Assembly (NCBI GenBank): GCA_964610905.1
Contig: CAZSYT010000003.1
Span: forward strand, 22,991 to 86,990
DNA length: 64,000 nt
Origin: JAJZJT01 sp964610905
Lineage (GTDB): Bacteria > Actinomycetota > Acidimicrobiia > Acidimicrobiales > RAAP-2
Direction: 5' to 3'
Shown: positions 49,092 through 58,292 of the stretch, piece after piece
Layout: every line of letters begins with the position of its first letter
Position numbering within the stretch: the first letter of the stretch is position 1
Translations under genes and position numbers: made by a program
The notes under the pieces: model-generated
Seen by the model: only the letters and a program-made list of their open reading frames with translations
The model's database searches: none
What the model was told of the DNA's origin: nothing

Positions 49092-52000
49092 GTGACCGCA
49101 CCGTCGTTCACCCACCTGCACACCCACACCGAGTTCTCGATGCTCGACGGAGCGGCCCGGGTCACGGACCTCGTCCGGGCGGCCGTCGCCGACGGCCAGC
49201 CCGCCCTCGGCATCACCGACCACGGCAACATGTACGGCGTCCTCGACTTCTACGCGGCGTGCCGCGCCGAGGGCGTCAACCCCGTCATCGGCACCGAGGC
49301 CTACATGGCGGCCGAGTCGCGCCACGAGCGGCCGGTCCGGCGGGGCAAGGTCGACGACACCGGAGGCGACGTCGACGGCGGCGAGAAGCTCTACTACCAC
49401 CTGACCCTCCTGGCCGAGACGACCGAGGGGTACCGGAACCTCCTCAAGCTGTCGTCAGCCGCCTACCTCGAGGGCTACTACTACAAGCCCCGGCTCGACT
49501 GGGAGCTCCTCGAGCAGCACCACGAGGGCCTGATCGCCACCACCGGGTGCCTCGGTGGCGTCGTCCTCCAGGCCCTCCTCGCGGGCGACGACGCCAAGGC
49601 GCGGGCCCTGGCCGGCCGGCTGCAGGACATCTTCGGACGCGACAGCCTCTTCGTCGAGCTGCAGGACCACGGTCTCGCCGAGCAACGGCGGACGAACCCC
49701 TTGCTCGTCGACATCGCCCGGCAGATCGGCGCACCGCTCCTCGCCACCAACGACAGCCACTACACCCACCGCGAGGACCACGTCGCCCACGACGCCCTGC
49801 TCTGCGTCCAGACGGGCGCCACCATCGACGACCCCAAGCGCTTCAAGTTCGAGGGCGAGGAGCACTACCTGAAGTCGGCCACCGAGATGCGAGGCCTGTT
49901 CGCCGAGCTCCCCGAGGCCTGTGACAACACCCTGCTCATCGCCGAGCGGGCCCACGTCGACATCGACTTCGGCCGTCCGAGCCTCCCCAGGTTCCCCGTG
50001 CCCGACGAGCTCACCGGCGGCACCTACGAGGAGCGCGCCGGCCGCTACTTGCGCCACCTGAGCGTCGAGGGGGCGAAGGAGCGCTACGGCGAGCCGCTGC
50101 CCCCCGTCGTCGTCGAACGCCTCGACTACGAGCTCGGCGTCATCGCCACCATGGGCTTCTCGGCGTACTTCCTCGTCGTGTGGGACCTCATCCGCTTCGC
50201 CCGCTCGCGGGGGATCCGGGTCGGGCCGGGACGGGGGTCCGCCGCCGGGTGCTGCGTCGCGTACTGCCTGCGCATCGTCGACCTCGATCCCATCCGCTAC
50301 GACCTGCTCTTCGAGCGCTTCTTGAACCCGGGTCGGATCCAGATGCCCGACATCGACATGGACTTCGACGAGCGCTACCGCGCCGACATGATCCGCTACG
50401 CCGCCGAGCGCTACGGCTCCGACCACGTCGCCCAGATCGTCACCTTCTCGACCATCAAGGCCCGGGCCGCCGTACGGGACGCCGCCCGGGTGCTCGGCTA
50501 CCCGTACCAAGTGGGCGACCGCATCGCCAAGGCCATGCCCCCGCTGATCATGGGGCGCGACACCCCGCTCGCCGCCTGCCTCGAGCGCAGGGAGGGGTTC
50601 GAGGACGGCTTCGCGGCGGCTGGTGAGCTGCGCACCATGTACGAGAGCGACCCCGACGCCCGCAAGGTCATCGACGTGGCCAAGGGCCTCGAAGGGCTGC
50701 GGCGCCAGGACGGCATCCACGCCGCCGCCGTCGTCATCACCGACGAGCCGCTCACCGAGTACCTGCCCGTCCAGCGCAAGCCCGACGGGTCGAACCCCGA
50801 CGACGCCCCCGTCGTCACGCAGTACGAGATGCACGGGGTCGAGGACCTCGGCCTGCTCAAGATGGACTTCCTCGGGCTCCGCAACCTGTCGGTGATCGAG
50901 CGGGCCCTCGACCTCGTCGAACGCTCGACGGGAGCGCGCCCCGACATCGACCACGTTCCCCTCGACGACGAGGCCACCTTCGCCATGCTGCGCCGGGGCG
51001 ACTCGATGGGCGTGTTCCAGCTCGAGGGCGGGCCGATGCGCTCCCTCATGCGCTCGCTCGCGCCGACCACGTTCGACGACGTGGCAGCCCTCGTCGCCCT
51101 GTACCGACCGGGTCCCATGGCTGCCAACATGCACAAGGACTACGCGGACCGGAAGAACGGGCGCCAGCCGGTCACCTACCTCCACCCGGACCTGGAGGAG
51201 ATCCTGGCCGACACCTACGGCCTCATGATCTACCAGGAGTCCGTCATGCGGGTGGCCCAGAGGTTCGCCGGCTACTCGCTCGCCGAGGCCGACAACCTGC
51301 GCAAGGCGTGCGGGAAGAAGATCCGCGCGCTCATCCAGGCCGAACGCGAGAAGTTCGTCGCGGGGTGCGAGGCCCAGGGCTACGGGACGGCGATCGGCAC
51401 GTCCCTCTTCGACATCATCGAGCCGTTCGCCGACTACGCGTTCAACAAGTCCCACTCCTACGGCTACGGCTTCATCGCCTACCAGACGGCGTGGCTCAAG
51501 GCCCACCACCCCGTCGAGTACTTCGCCGCCCTGCTCACCTCCGTCAAGGACAACAAGGACAAGACGGCCGTGTACCTCGCCGAGTGCCGTTCCCTCGGCA
51601 TCCGAGTGCTCGTCCCCGACGTCAACCGGTCCCAGGCCGAGTTCACCGCCGAGGCCGTCCCGCCGGGCGACGGGCCGGCCGGCGGTCCACGGGGGGGGCC
51701 CGCCTCGCTCGGGGCGATCACCTTCGGGCTCGCCGCCGTCCGCAACGTCGGCGAAGGCCTCGTGGCCCAGATCGTCGCCGAGCGGGAGGCCAACGGGCCC
51801 TTCGTCGACTTCTACGACTTCTGCCAGCGGGTCGACCCCCAGGTGCTCAACAAGCGGACGGTCGAGTCGCTCGTGAAGGCGGGCGCCTTCGACTCGCTCG
51901 GGCACCCCCGCAAGGGCCTGTGCCTGGTCTTCGAGGAGATCGTCGACCGGACGATCGAGCGGCGGCGCGAGCACGAGGCAGGCGTGGTCTCCCTCTTCGC

Positions 52001-52721
52001 CTCGCTCGAGGATCCGACGCCTGGCCAGGCGGTGGGCTTCGAGGACACCCGGGTGCCCGTCCCCGACGTCGAGTTCGAGAAGTCCCAACGCCTGGCGTTC
52101 GAGAAGGAGATGCTCGGGCTCTACGTGAGCGACCACCCCCTCCTCGGCCTCGAGGCCGCGCTCGGGCGGCTCACCGACTGCGGCCTCGCCGAGGTGCTTG
52201 ACGGCGGCGAGCAGCTCGTGGCCGCCCCCAACGGCGGCGACGGCCAGGTGCTGACCGTGGGCGGGGTGGTGACCGAGCTCAGCCGGCGCTACACGAAGAA
52301 GGGCGACCTGATGGCCACGTTCGTCCTCGAGGACCTCCAGGCCTCCGTCGAGGTCTTCGTCTTCCCGAAGACGATGACCGAGTACGGCGCCCTCCTCGAG
52401 GACGATGCCGTGGTCGTGGTGAAGGGAAGGGTCGACGTGCGCGACGAGCGGGTCAAGCTCGTCTGCCTGGAGGTCCAGCGCCCGGAACTGTCGGCCGACG
52501 GGGCCGCCGAGCTGCGGATCTCCCTGCCCGTCCGGTCGCTGACCGACACGACGGTGACGCGCCTGCGCGACCTGCTCACCGACCACCCGGGGGACTCCCC
52601 GGTGCTCGTCCACGTCGGGTCGAAGCTCCTGCGCCTGCCCCCCGAGTACAACGTCGACCCCCGCCGCGGCCTCGTCGGCGAGCTGCGCGTCCTGCTCGGG
52701 CCGGACGCTGTCTCCGCCTAG
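49092..52721 (+). CDS. dnaE: DNA polymerase III alpha subunit
   Basis: Replicative polymerase, 1209 residues. The N-terminal PHP domain shows FTHLHTHTEFSMLDG and LGITDHGNMYG. The catalytic palm has GPGRGSAAGCCVAYCL and the Asp pair of MPDIDMDFDERYR, with VALYRPGPM, YQESVMRVAQ and FNKSHSYGYGFIAYQTAWLKAHHP (in pieces) in the fingers. A C-terminal OB domain (VTELSRRYTKKGDLMATFVLEDL) and a small C-terminal domain follow. GTG 49092 is chosen because the family starts just before SFTHLHTH; GAGG precedes it closely. In actinobacteria dnaE often lies near lspA-rluD, as here. Confidence 0.97.
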   Translation: MTAPSFTHLHTHTEFSMLDGAARVTDLVRAAVADGQPALGITDHGNMYGVLDFYAACRAEGVNPVIGTEAYMAAESRHERPVRRGKVDDTGGDVDGGEKLYYHLTLLAETTEGYRNLLKLSSAAYLEGYYYKPRLDWELLEQHHEGLIATTGCLGGVVLQALLAGDDAKARALAGRLQDIFGRDSLFVELQDHGLAEQRRTNPLLVDIARQIGAPLLATNDSHYTHREDHVAHDALLCVQTGATIDDPKRFKFEGEEHYLKSATEMRGLFAELPEACDNTLLIAERAHVDIDFGRPSLPRFPVPDELTGGTYEERAGRYLRHLSVEGAKERYGEPLPPVVVERLDYELGVIATMGFSAYFLVVWDLIRFARSRGIRVGPGRGSAAGCCVAYCLRIVDLDPIRYDLLFERFLNPGRIQMPDIDMDFDERYRADMIRYAAERYGSDHVAQIVTFSTIKARAAVRDAARVLGYPYQVGDRIAKAMPPLIMGRDTPLAACLERREGFEDGFAAAGELRTMYESDPDARKVIDVAKGLEGLRRQDGIHAAAVVITDEPLTEYLPVQRKPDGSNPDDAPVVTQYEMHGVEDLGLLKMDFLGLRNLSVIERALDLVERSTGARPDIDHVPLDDEATFAMLRRGDSMGVFQLEGGPMRSLMRSLAPTTFDDVAALVALYRPGPMAANMHKDYADRKNGRQPVTYLHPDLEEILADTYGLMIYQESVMRVAQRFAGYSLAEADNLRKACGKKIRALIQAEREKFVAGCEAQGYGTAIGTSLFDIIEPFADYAFNKSHSYGYGFIAYQTAWLKAHHPVEYFAALLTSVKDNKDKTAVYLAECRSLGIRVLVPDVNRSQAEFTAEAVPPGDGPAGGPRGGPASLGAITFGLAAVRNVGEGLVAQIVAEREANGPFVDFYDFCQRVDPQVLNKRTVESLVKAGAFDSLGHPRKGLCLVFEEIVDRTIERRREHEAGVVSLFASLEDPTPGQAVGFEDTRVPVPDVEFEKSQRLAFEKEMLGLYVSDHPLLGLEAALGRLTDCGLAEVLDGGEQLVAAPNGGDGQVLTVGGVVTELSRRYTKKGDLMATFVLEDLQASVEVFVFPKTMTEYGALLEDDAVVVVKGRVDVRDERVKLVCLEVQRPELSADGAAELRISLPVRSLTDTTVTRLRDLLTDHPGDSPVLVHVGSKLLRLPPEYNVDPRRGLVGELRVLLGPDAVSA

Positions 52722-52736
52722 CGCTCGGAGGCGGAG
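52712..52736 (+). terminator. Hairpin over the dnaE stop codon
   Basis: CTCCGCC (52712-52718) pairs with GGCGGAG (52730-52736), loop 11 nt. It encloses the TAG stop of dnaE. Confidence 0.4.
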
Positions 52737-52765
52737 GCGACAGGGGCCTCCGGATCCCGTAAAAT
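52737..52765 (+). promoter_or_regulatory. Promoter of the hypothetical gene at 52885
   Basis: -10 TAAAAT (52760-52765) with a GCGACA -35 (four of six) 17 bp upstream. The leader to ATG 52885 would be about 113 nt. Confidence 0.6.
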
Positions 52766-52884
52766 TGGGTGCCGGCTTCGTTCCGTGAGCGTCCGACCAC
52801 CGTCTCGGACGGTGTGAGGGGGGCGGCGCGTGCACGGAGCCGACGGCTCAGTCTGCAGCGCAATCGAGGAGTACGGAACGGCTT

Positions 52885-53556
52885 ATGTCCATCCAGGTGG
52901 AGACCAAGGACTGCACGTCGATCAGCGACGCCGAGCTGGCCGAGATGGCCGACCTGTGCGCCGACCGCGAGCCCCGCTTCGACATCGGCTTTCTGTCGAA
53001 GCAGCGGGAGGAGTGGGTCCTCGTGACCCGCGCCCACGAGGGGGCGAAGCTGCGTGGGTACTCCTTCTCCACCCTCGAGCGGATCGGCGGGACGCCGTCG
53101 CTCCTCATCGGGCTGGGCACCGTCGACCGCACGGCGCGCGCCGAGACGGTCCTGCGCGCCCTGATGGGCGACCAGCTCCGCCGCGCCCTGCTCGCCTTCC
53201 CGGACGAGGACGTCCTCGTCGGCACCCGGCTGCTGGCGGCCGAGGGGTTCCGGGCCTTCGCCGGCCTGACCGACGTGGTGCCGGGCCCGGAGCACAAGGC
53301 GACGGGCGAGGAGCGGGCGTGGGGCCGCCGCCTGGCCAAGCGCTTCGGGGCGGACGGCCGCATCGACGACCGGACGTTCGTCCTGGCCGGCGACGGGTGC
53401 GACTGCGGCGGCTTCGACTTCGGAGGTCCCAAGGTGACGCCGCCCACGGGGGTCGGGCCGTTCTTCGCCGGGATGGACGTCGCCGCCGGTGACCGCCTGG
53501 TCGCCTTCGGCTGGGCGATGGCCGAGGACCTCGCGGCCGGGCGCCTCGGCCACTGA
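52885..53556 (+). CDS. Hypothetical protein, possibly GNAT-like
   Basis: 223 residues, no firm family. The segment VLVTRAHEGAKLRGYSFSTLERIGGTPSLLIGLG (in parts) then VLRALMGDQLRRALLAF resembles an acetyltransferase-type beta-hairpin and helix, but the acetyl-CoA loop is not obvious. A CDCGGFDFGG motif near residue 178 is peculiar. ATG 52885 follows a long leader from the promoter at 52737-52765. It lies between dnaE and an Rrf2 regulator. Confidence 0.7.
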   Translation: MSIQVETKDCTSISDAELAEMADLCADREPRFDIGFLSKQREEWVLVTRAHEGAKLRGYSFSTLERIGGTPSLLIGLGTVDRTARAETVLRALMGDQLRRALLAFPDEDVLVGTRLLAAEGFRAFAGLTDVVPGPEHKATGEERAWGRRLAKRFGADGRIDDRTFVLAGDGCDCGGFDFGGPKVTPPTGVGPFFAGMDVAAGDRLVAFGWAMAEDLAAGRLGH

Positions 53557-53610
53557 GCACACGGTCCCCACGGGCCCCGGTACCAGGCCGCCGACGGGGC
53601 GGCGAGTCAC

Positions 53611-53616
53611 TAGCAT
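53611..53616 (+). promoter_or_regulatory. -10 box for leaderless Rrf2 gene
   Basis: TAGCAT, 6 nt before GTG 53623. Confidence 0.6.
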
Positions 53617-53622
53617 GGCCTC

Positions 53623-54084
53623 GTGAAGGTCTCGACGCGGGGTGACTACGCGAGTCGTGCGCTGCTGTCGCTCGCCCTGCACGCCGACGAGGACGGGCCC
53701 ACGGCCGTGCGCGACATCGCCGAGCGGACCGGGCTCCCTCAGCCGTACCTCGAGCAGATCTTGCTGGCGCTGAAGGGTGCCGGCCTCGTCCGGTCCAAGC
53801 GGGGGGTCGGAGGAGGCTACGTCCTCGCCCGGCCCCCCGAGGACATCACCCTGTCGCAGATCGTGAGCGCCGTCGACGGCCCGATCGTGGCCGGCGACTT
53901 CGGCCTCCCTCACGAGAACGGCGCCTGCGACCACGAGGGCCAGTGCGTGCTCCTCGCCGTGTGGGCCGACGTCGGCGAGCACATGCGCCGTCACCTCGAC
54001 TCGTTCACGCTGGCCGACATGGTCGCCAGGGCGAGAGGACGCGCCCCCGATCCGGCGGGCACGGGGCCCGCCGGGGCTCGCTGA
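53623..54084 (+). CDS. Rrf2-family transcriptional regulator
   Basis: Winged-helix regulator of 153 residues. N-terminal KVSTRGDYASRALLSLALH, recognition region GLPQPYLEQILLALKGAGLVRSKRG (in parts) and the wing GGGYVLARPPEDITLSQIV. Rrf2 proteins such as IscR and NsrR hold an iron-sulfur cluster on three Cys; here only two Cys are seen (CDHEGQC), so the cluster may be absent or use another ligand. The start is GTG 53623, probably leaderless. The next gene starts 27 bp after its stop. Confidence 0.9.
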   Translation: MKVSTRGDYASRALLSLALHADEDGPTAVRDIAERTGLPQPYLEQILLALKGAGLVRSKRGVGGGYVLARPPEDITLSQIVSAVDGPIVAGDFGLPHENGACDHEGQCVLLAVWADVGEHMRRHLDSFTLADMVARARGRAPDPAGTGPAGAR

Positions 54085-54111
54085 GCCGCTCCCGGCCGAG
54101 CACCGAGCGCC

Positions 54112-55266
54112 GTGCGGACCGTCGCCCTCGTCGCCGGCGTGGCGGTCCTCGTCGCCAACGCCGCCGGGGTCGTACGCGTCCTCATCGTGCCGCGTCCGGC
54201 GGCGACCGTCGCCACGGCGTCGCTGCGCGCCGTGCGGGTCGCTTTCGGCCAGCTGGCCCGGCTCCCACGGAGCTACGAGGCCAAGGACCGCCTCCTCGCG
54301 CTCAGCGAGCCGGTGGCCCTGGTCACCCTCCTCGCCACGTGGCTGGCCATCGCCACGGGCGGCTTCACCCTCCTCGACTGGGGCCTCGGCAGGACGACCG
54401 CCGCGAGCGCCTTCGTCGAGGCCGGCTCGGCCGTGTTCACCCTCGGAGCCGCCACGAAGGGCGGCGCCCACCAGGTGGCCGACTTCGCCGCCGCGGCCTC
54501 GGGCATGGCGCTCGTCGCCCTCCAGATCGCCTACCTCCCGTCGATCTACGGCGCCTACAACCGGCGCGAGACGCTGGTGACCCTCCTCGAGAGCCGGGCA
54601 GGCACGCCGGCGTGGGGGCCCGAGCTGCTCGTCCGCCATCAGCTCGTGGCCTCGACCGCCAACCTCTCCAGCCTCTTCGCCGAGTGGGAGCGGTGGGCGG
54701 CCGACGTGGCCGAGAGCCACACGAGCTACCCGTCGCTCCTCTACCTGCGCTCGCCCCGGGCCCGGAACTCGTGGGTGGTGAGCCTCGTGGCCGTCCTCGA
54801 CGCCGCCGCCCTCGCCCTCGCCGTCGACCCCGACGGCTCCCCCATCGAGGCGCGCATGTGCGTGCGCATGGGGTTCACCTGCCTGCGCGACCTCGCCCGG
54901 GTGCTCGCCGTCCCCTTCGACCCTGACCCCCTCCCCTCCGACCCGGTCGCCCTGCCCCGGGCCGAGTTCGACGACGCCGTGGCCCGCCTCGACGCGGCAG
55001 GCTTCCCTCGCACGCGCGACCCCGAGGAGGCCTGGCTCCACTTCCGGGGCTGGCGGGTCAACTACGAGCGGGTCGCCTACGCCGTGGCCGACCGGCTCCA
55101 CGCCCCTCCGGCCCGCTGGACGGGGCCGCGGCGTCTCTTCCCCGCCGAGTCCCTCGCACCCTTCCGCCCCGAGGACCGTCAGCCGACCGGCGGACCTGCC
55201 ATCCGGCGTGCCGCGACCCCACCGACCGGCGCACGCCGGGCCGAGCCGGCGGACGGGCTCAGGTGA
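54112..55266 (+). CDS. Membrane protein, possible ion-channel-like
   Basis: 384 residues. Hydrophobic segments at about 1-25, 70-95 and 125-150 surround a FTLGAATKGGAHQVADF loop. The arrangement of two helices around a re-entrant-like Gly-rich loop recalls two-helix channel proteins, but no canonical filter is present. The soluble C-terminal half (about 155-384) contains HQLVASTANLSSLFAEWERW and LRGWRVNYERVAYAVADRLH-like helices. GTG 54112 follows the Rrf2 stop by 27 bp. The 3' end overlaps the convergent phosphatase by 8 bp. Confidence 0.7.
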   Translation: MRTVALVAGVAVLVANAAGVVRVLIVPRPAATVATASLRAVRVAFGQLARLPRSYEAKDRLLALSEPVALVTLLATWLAIATGGFTLLDWGLGRTTAASAFVEAGSAVFTLGAATKGGAHQVADFAAAASGMALVALQIAYLPSIYGAYNRRETLVTLLESRAGTPAWGPELLVRHQLVASTANLSSLFAEWERWAADVAESHTSYPSLLYLRSPRARNSWVVSLVAVLDAAALALAVDPDGSPIEARMCVRMGFTCLRDLARVLAVPFDPDPLPSDPVALPRAEFDDAVARLDAAGFPRTRDPEEAWLHFRGWRVNYERVAYAVADRLHAPPARWTGPRRLFPAESLAPFRPEDRQPTGGPAIRRAATPPTGARRAEPADGLR

Positions 55267-55834
55267 GGTTCCACCTCTCGACGACGGGATGCTCGCGTTC
55301 CCAGCCCAGCGTAGAGAGCGACGCCGCGTCGAGGCTGAGCGCCTTGCCCCAGCGGGCGTCCAGCCCGACCCAGCGGGCGGCGAGCACCCGGAAGAGGTGC
55401 GCATGGCCGACGCACACGACGTCCCCCCCGGCCCGGCGGACCCGGTCGATCACCCGGTCGGCACGTGCTGCGACCTCGTCGAGCGTCTCCCCGCCGGGAA
55501 CGCCGTCGGCGAACAGCTCCCACCCGGGACGCTCGGTCCGGATCTCGGCCGTGGTGCGCCCCTCGTACTCCCCGTAGTCCCACTCGGCGAGGTCGGGGTC
55601 GACCTCGGCGAGGTCGCCCAGGCCGGCGAGCTCGGCCGTGTCGCGGGCCCGGACGAGCGGGCTCGTGAGCACGGCGGCGAACGAGGCCGGGTCGACGCGG
55701 CCTCGCACGGCGAGGGCCTGCTCCCTGCCCGCGTCGAGCAGCGGCACGTCGGTGCGGCCGGTGTGCCGGCGGGTCCGGCTCCAGGCCGTCTCGCCGTGGC
55801 GCAGGAGCATGCAGCGGTACCGGGGCTCGGTCAT
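55259..55834 (-). CDS. Histidine phosphatase (phosphoglycerate mutase-like)
   Basis: 191-residue enzyme of the histidine phosphatase superfamily. The catalytic phospho-His lies in LLRHGETAWS, with Arg in TSPLVRARDTAEL, Glu in EWDYGEYEGRT and the second His in VVCVGHAHLFRVLA. Probably acts on a small phosphorylated metabolite; the substrate is not evident. Starts at ATG 55834; a ribosome site is weak. Confidence 0.9.
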   Translation of the reverse strand: MTEPRYRCMLLRHGETAWSRTRRHTGRTDVPLLDAGREQALAVRGRVDPASFAAVLTSPLVRARDTAELAGLGDLAEVDPDLAEWDYGEYEGRTTAEIRTERPGWELFADGVPGGETLDEVAARADRVIDRVRRAGGDVVCVGHAHLFRVLAARWVGLDARWGKALSLDAASLSTLGWEREHPVVERWNLT

Positions 55835-56138
55835 CCCGCCACTCGAGCACCCCGGACGCCCACGGGGCAAGCTCGCCGGCCCCACCGCGGGCCCAGGAAG
55901 GGACCTTCGGCCCGGGTGCCGGCCGCCGAGAGAGTCGACAATGGTTTTCGGAATGTTCTCGAACCGGCCGAGGTTGAAGGAGGGTGCCGGCACCGGGACC
56001 ACCTGGCGGTGAGCCGTGCTGGCCGATCCGGGCCAGGCCGATCGGGGCCGGGCCGGGCCGGGCCGACGAAGACAAGCGCAGACCAGCGCAGAGACGATGC
56101 GAGCGACAAGCGAGATGCGAGAAGAGGTGCACCGAGCG
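55835..56138. other. Intergenic region before the sigma factor
   Basis: 304 bp. It has an AT-richer patch at about 55935-55975 containing the palindrome GTTCTCGAAC, and a run of GGCCGGGCC repeats near 56045-56062. It probably holds the promoters of both flanking genes. The in-frame open stretch from 56016 could extend the sigma factor. Confidence 0.5.
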
Positions 56139-57071
56139 ATGACGACGGGGACGGCGACCACGAGCACGCGGAGGTCCGAGCTGGGAGCCCGGCGGAGCGC
56201 CGTCCCGGCCGAGGGACGACCGCGGACGCTCGGCGGCCGGAGCCGGAGCAGCGAGGCCGACAGCCTCGGGCTGTTCCTGCGCGACCTCGACCACCACCCT
56301 CTGCCCGACCACGAGGCGCAGACGGAGCTGGCCAAGCGGGTGGCCGCCGGCGACGACGAGGCCCGCCGCGAGATGGTGGCGGCGAACCTCCGCCTGGTCG
56401 TCCACTGGGCACGCCGGTACCAGGACCGGGGCGTGGACCTGCCGGACCTCATCCAGGAGGGCACGTTCGGCCTGATGCGTGCGGTGGACAAGTTCAACTG
56501 GGAGCGGGGCTTCCGGTTCTCGACGTACGCCACGTGGTGGATCCGTCAGGCGCTCCAGCGGGCCGTGCAGCAGCACGGGCGGACGATCCGCCTGCCCATG
56601 GAGGTCGCCGAGCGCAACCAGCAGGTCGAGGCGGCCACGTGGGAGCTCACCCACCAGCTCCAGCGGACGCCGGAGGACACCGAGCTCGACGCGGCGACCA
56701 ACACGACGGCGGCCGTCCGCGACGACCTGGCGCGGGCCGCACGGGTGGTGGCCAGCCTCGACCAGCCGGCGACGAGCGACTCGTCGGCGACCCTGGGCGA
56801 CCTCGTCTCGACGGACGCAAGCACCTTCGAGGACGACGTCACCGCCGACCTCACCCTCGACACGGTCCGGCGAGAGGTCGACCGGCTGAGCGACCTCCAG
56901 CGCGAGGTCATCCGCCACCGCTTCGGGTTCGGCGGCGCCGACCCGGCGTCCCTCCAGACCACCGCCGAGCGCATGGGGATCGGCGTCCGAAAGGTCCGTC
57001 AGGCCGAGGCCGAGGCGCTGGCCATCCTGGCGGCGAGCGACGTGCTCGAAGCCGCCCACGAAGCAGCCTGA
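56139..57071 (+). CDS. Sigma-70 family RNA polymerase sigma factor (group 1/2-like)
   Basis: 310 residues from ATG 56139; ATGs at 56115, 56097 and the frame opening at 56016 are alternatives. Region 1.2 (SLGLFLRDLDHHPLPDHEAQTEL), region 2 (ANLRLVVHWARRYQDRG, LPDLIQEGTFGLMRAVDKF and RFSTYATWWIRQALQRAV), region 3 (RLPMEVAERNQ) and region 4 (LQREVIRHRFGFGG, then a helix-turn-helix) are all present. There is no long region 1.1, so it is probably an alternative (HrdB/SigB-like) factor rather than the main sigma, though the main one cannot be excluded. No anti-sigma gene is adjacent. Confidence 0.9.
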   Translation: MTTGTATTSTRRSELGARRSAVPAEGRPRTLGGRSRSSEADSLGLFLRDLDHHPLPDHEAQTELAKRVAAGDDEARREMVAANLRLVVHWARRYQDRGVDLPDLIQEGTFGLMRAVDKFNWERGFRFSTYATWWIRQALQRAVQQHGRTIRLPMEVAERNQQVEAATWELTHQLQRTPEDTELDAATNTTAAVRDDLARAARVVASLDQPATSDSSATLGDLVSTDASTFEDDVTADLTLDTVRREVDRLSDLQREVIRHRFGFGGADPASLQTTAERMGIGVRKVRQAEAEALAILAASDVLEAAHEAA

Positions 57072-57164
57072 CCCCGAGCCAGCCCGGAGCCGGGGCAGCC
57101 TGACCCCGAGCCAGCCCGGAGCCGGGGCAGCCCGACCCCGAGCCAGCCCGGAGCCGGGGCAGCC
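57069..57164. repeat. 32-bp tandem repeat, three copies, at the sigma factor stop
   Basis: Units at 57069-57100, 57101-57132 and 57133-57164 (the third differs at its first base). Each contains CCCCG...CGGGG and can fold into a hairpin. The first unit starts with the TGA of the sigma gene. The array lies between two convergent genes and could work as a stack of terminators. Confidence 0.8.
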
Positions 57165-57212
57165 TGACCTCCAGCCCCGCCCCCGGAGCCTCCCGTCCCG
57201 GCCAGGAGCGGC

Positions 57213-58292
57213 TCAGAGCGCCGGCCCGCTCCCCGGGTCGACCTCTCCCCCGGGGTCGACGACGCGCCGGAGCCCGCCGGAGGGGTCGGCCGCCCCGCGC
57301 CGCGCCAATTCGGCGACCAGGTCGTCGGGGAGCGGCACCTCGAACGCGGCCCGGCGACCGGTCGCGGGGTGGCTGAAGGCCAGCCGTCCGGCGTGGAGGA
57401 ACGGGCGCCCGAGGGCGGTCGCGTCACCGCTCCCCCCGCCCCCGTAGGCCGGGTCGCCGACCACCGGGTGGCCGATGGCGGCGAGGTGGACCCGTACCTG
57501 GTGCGTCCGTCCCGTCTCGAGCTCGGCCTCCACCACCGTGACGGCGGTCCCGGCCGTGCCCAAGCGTTCGACGACGCGGTAGCGGGTGCGAGCCGGACGA
57601 CCGCGCTCGGAGACCGTCATGCGCGTCGGCGTCCGGATCGAGCGCCCGATCGGTGCGTCGACGACGCCCGCCGGCGCCTCGACATGGCCGCGCACGAGGC
57701 TGAGGTAGCGCCGCGACGCCGTGCGGTCGGCGAGCTGGGCCACCAGGGAGCGGTACGCGTCCGGTGTCCGGGCCACCACGAGCAGCCCCGAGGTCCCCCG
57801 GTCGAGCCGGTGGACGATGCCCGGGCGGGCGGGGTCGGAGCCCGTCACGGCGGCAAGGCCGGCGAGCTCGGGGAACCGGGCGAGCAGCCCCTGGACGAGC
57901 GTGCCCTGTGCATGCCCCGCGCCGGGGTGGACGACCAGCCCCGCCGGCTTGTCCACGACGACGACGTCGGCGTCCGCGTGCACGACGGGCACCACCACGG
58001 AGGCGTCGGGCTCGAGGTCGCCAGCCGGCTCGGGCGCGACCGGCAGGGTCAGTCGGTCCCCCGCCCGGAGCCGGTGGCTCCGCGCCCCCACGGGGCGGCC
58101 GTTGACGAGCACGGCACCGGCGTCCACCGCCCGCTCGACGGCCGAGCGAGCGAGGTCGGCCAGGAGGGCGACCGCCCGGTCCACCCGCACGCCGTCGAGG
58201 GCGTCGGGCACCACCACGGTGTCCCCCGTCGCCCGGCTGCCCGCCGTCCCCCCCCGAGCCGCAGGGGCGGCCCGTCCCCCGGTCGTGCTCAT
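57213..58292 (-). CDS. Ribosomal large subunit pseudouridine synthase, RluD-like
   Basis: RluA/RluD-family enzyme of 359 residues. An S4-like RNA-binding domain (about 30-95, with VERAVDAGAVLVNGRPV) precedes the catalytic domain with the Asp in HRLDRGTSGLLVVA, KPAGLVVHPGAGH, and TGRTHQVRVHLAAIGHPVVGD (in parts). The first 25 residues are low-complexity Gly/Ala/Arg. ATG 58292 overlaps the lspA stop (ATGA), the usual lspA-rluD pair. Confidence 0.93.
   Translation of the reverse strand: MSTTGGRAAPAARGGTAGSRATGDTVVVPDALDGVRVDRAVALLADLARSAVERAVDAGAVLVNGRPVGARSHRLRAGDRLTLPVAPEPAGDLEPDASVVVPVVHADADVVVVDKPAGLVVHPGAGHAQGTLVQGLLARFPELAGLAAVTGSDPARPGIVHRLDRGTSGLLVVARTPDAYRSLVAQLADRTASRRYLSLVRGHVEAPAGVVDAPIGRSIRTPTRMTVSERGRPARTRYRVVERLGTAGTAVTVVEAELETGRTHQVRVHLAAIGHPVVGDPAYGGGGSGDATALGRPFLHAGRLAFSHPATGRRAAFEVPLPDDLVAELARRGAADPSGGLRRVVDPGGEVDPGSGPAL

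Noticed and set aside
55935..55975. LexA/SOS-like box (GTTCTCGAAC region) before the sigma factor
   Set aside because: The half-sites are too close together and do not fit the actinobacterial LexA pattern with a four-base spacer.
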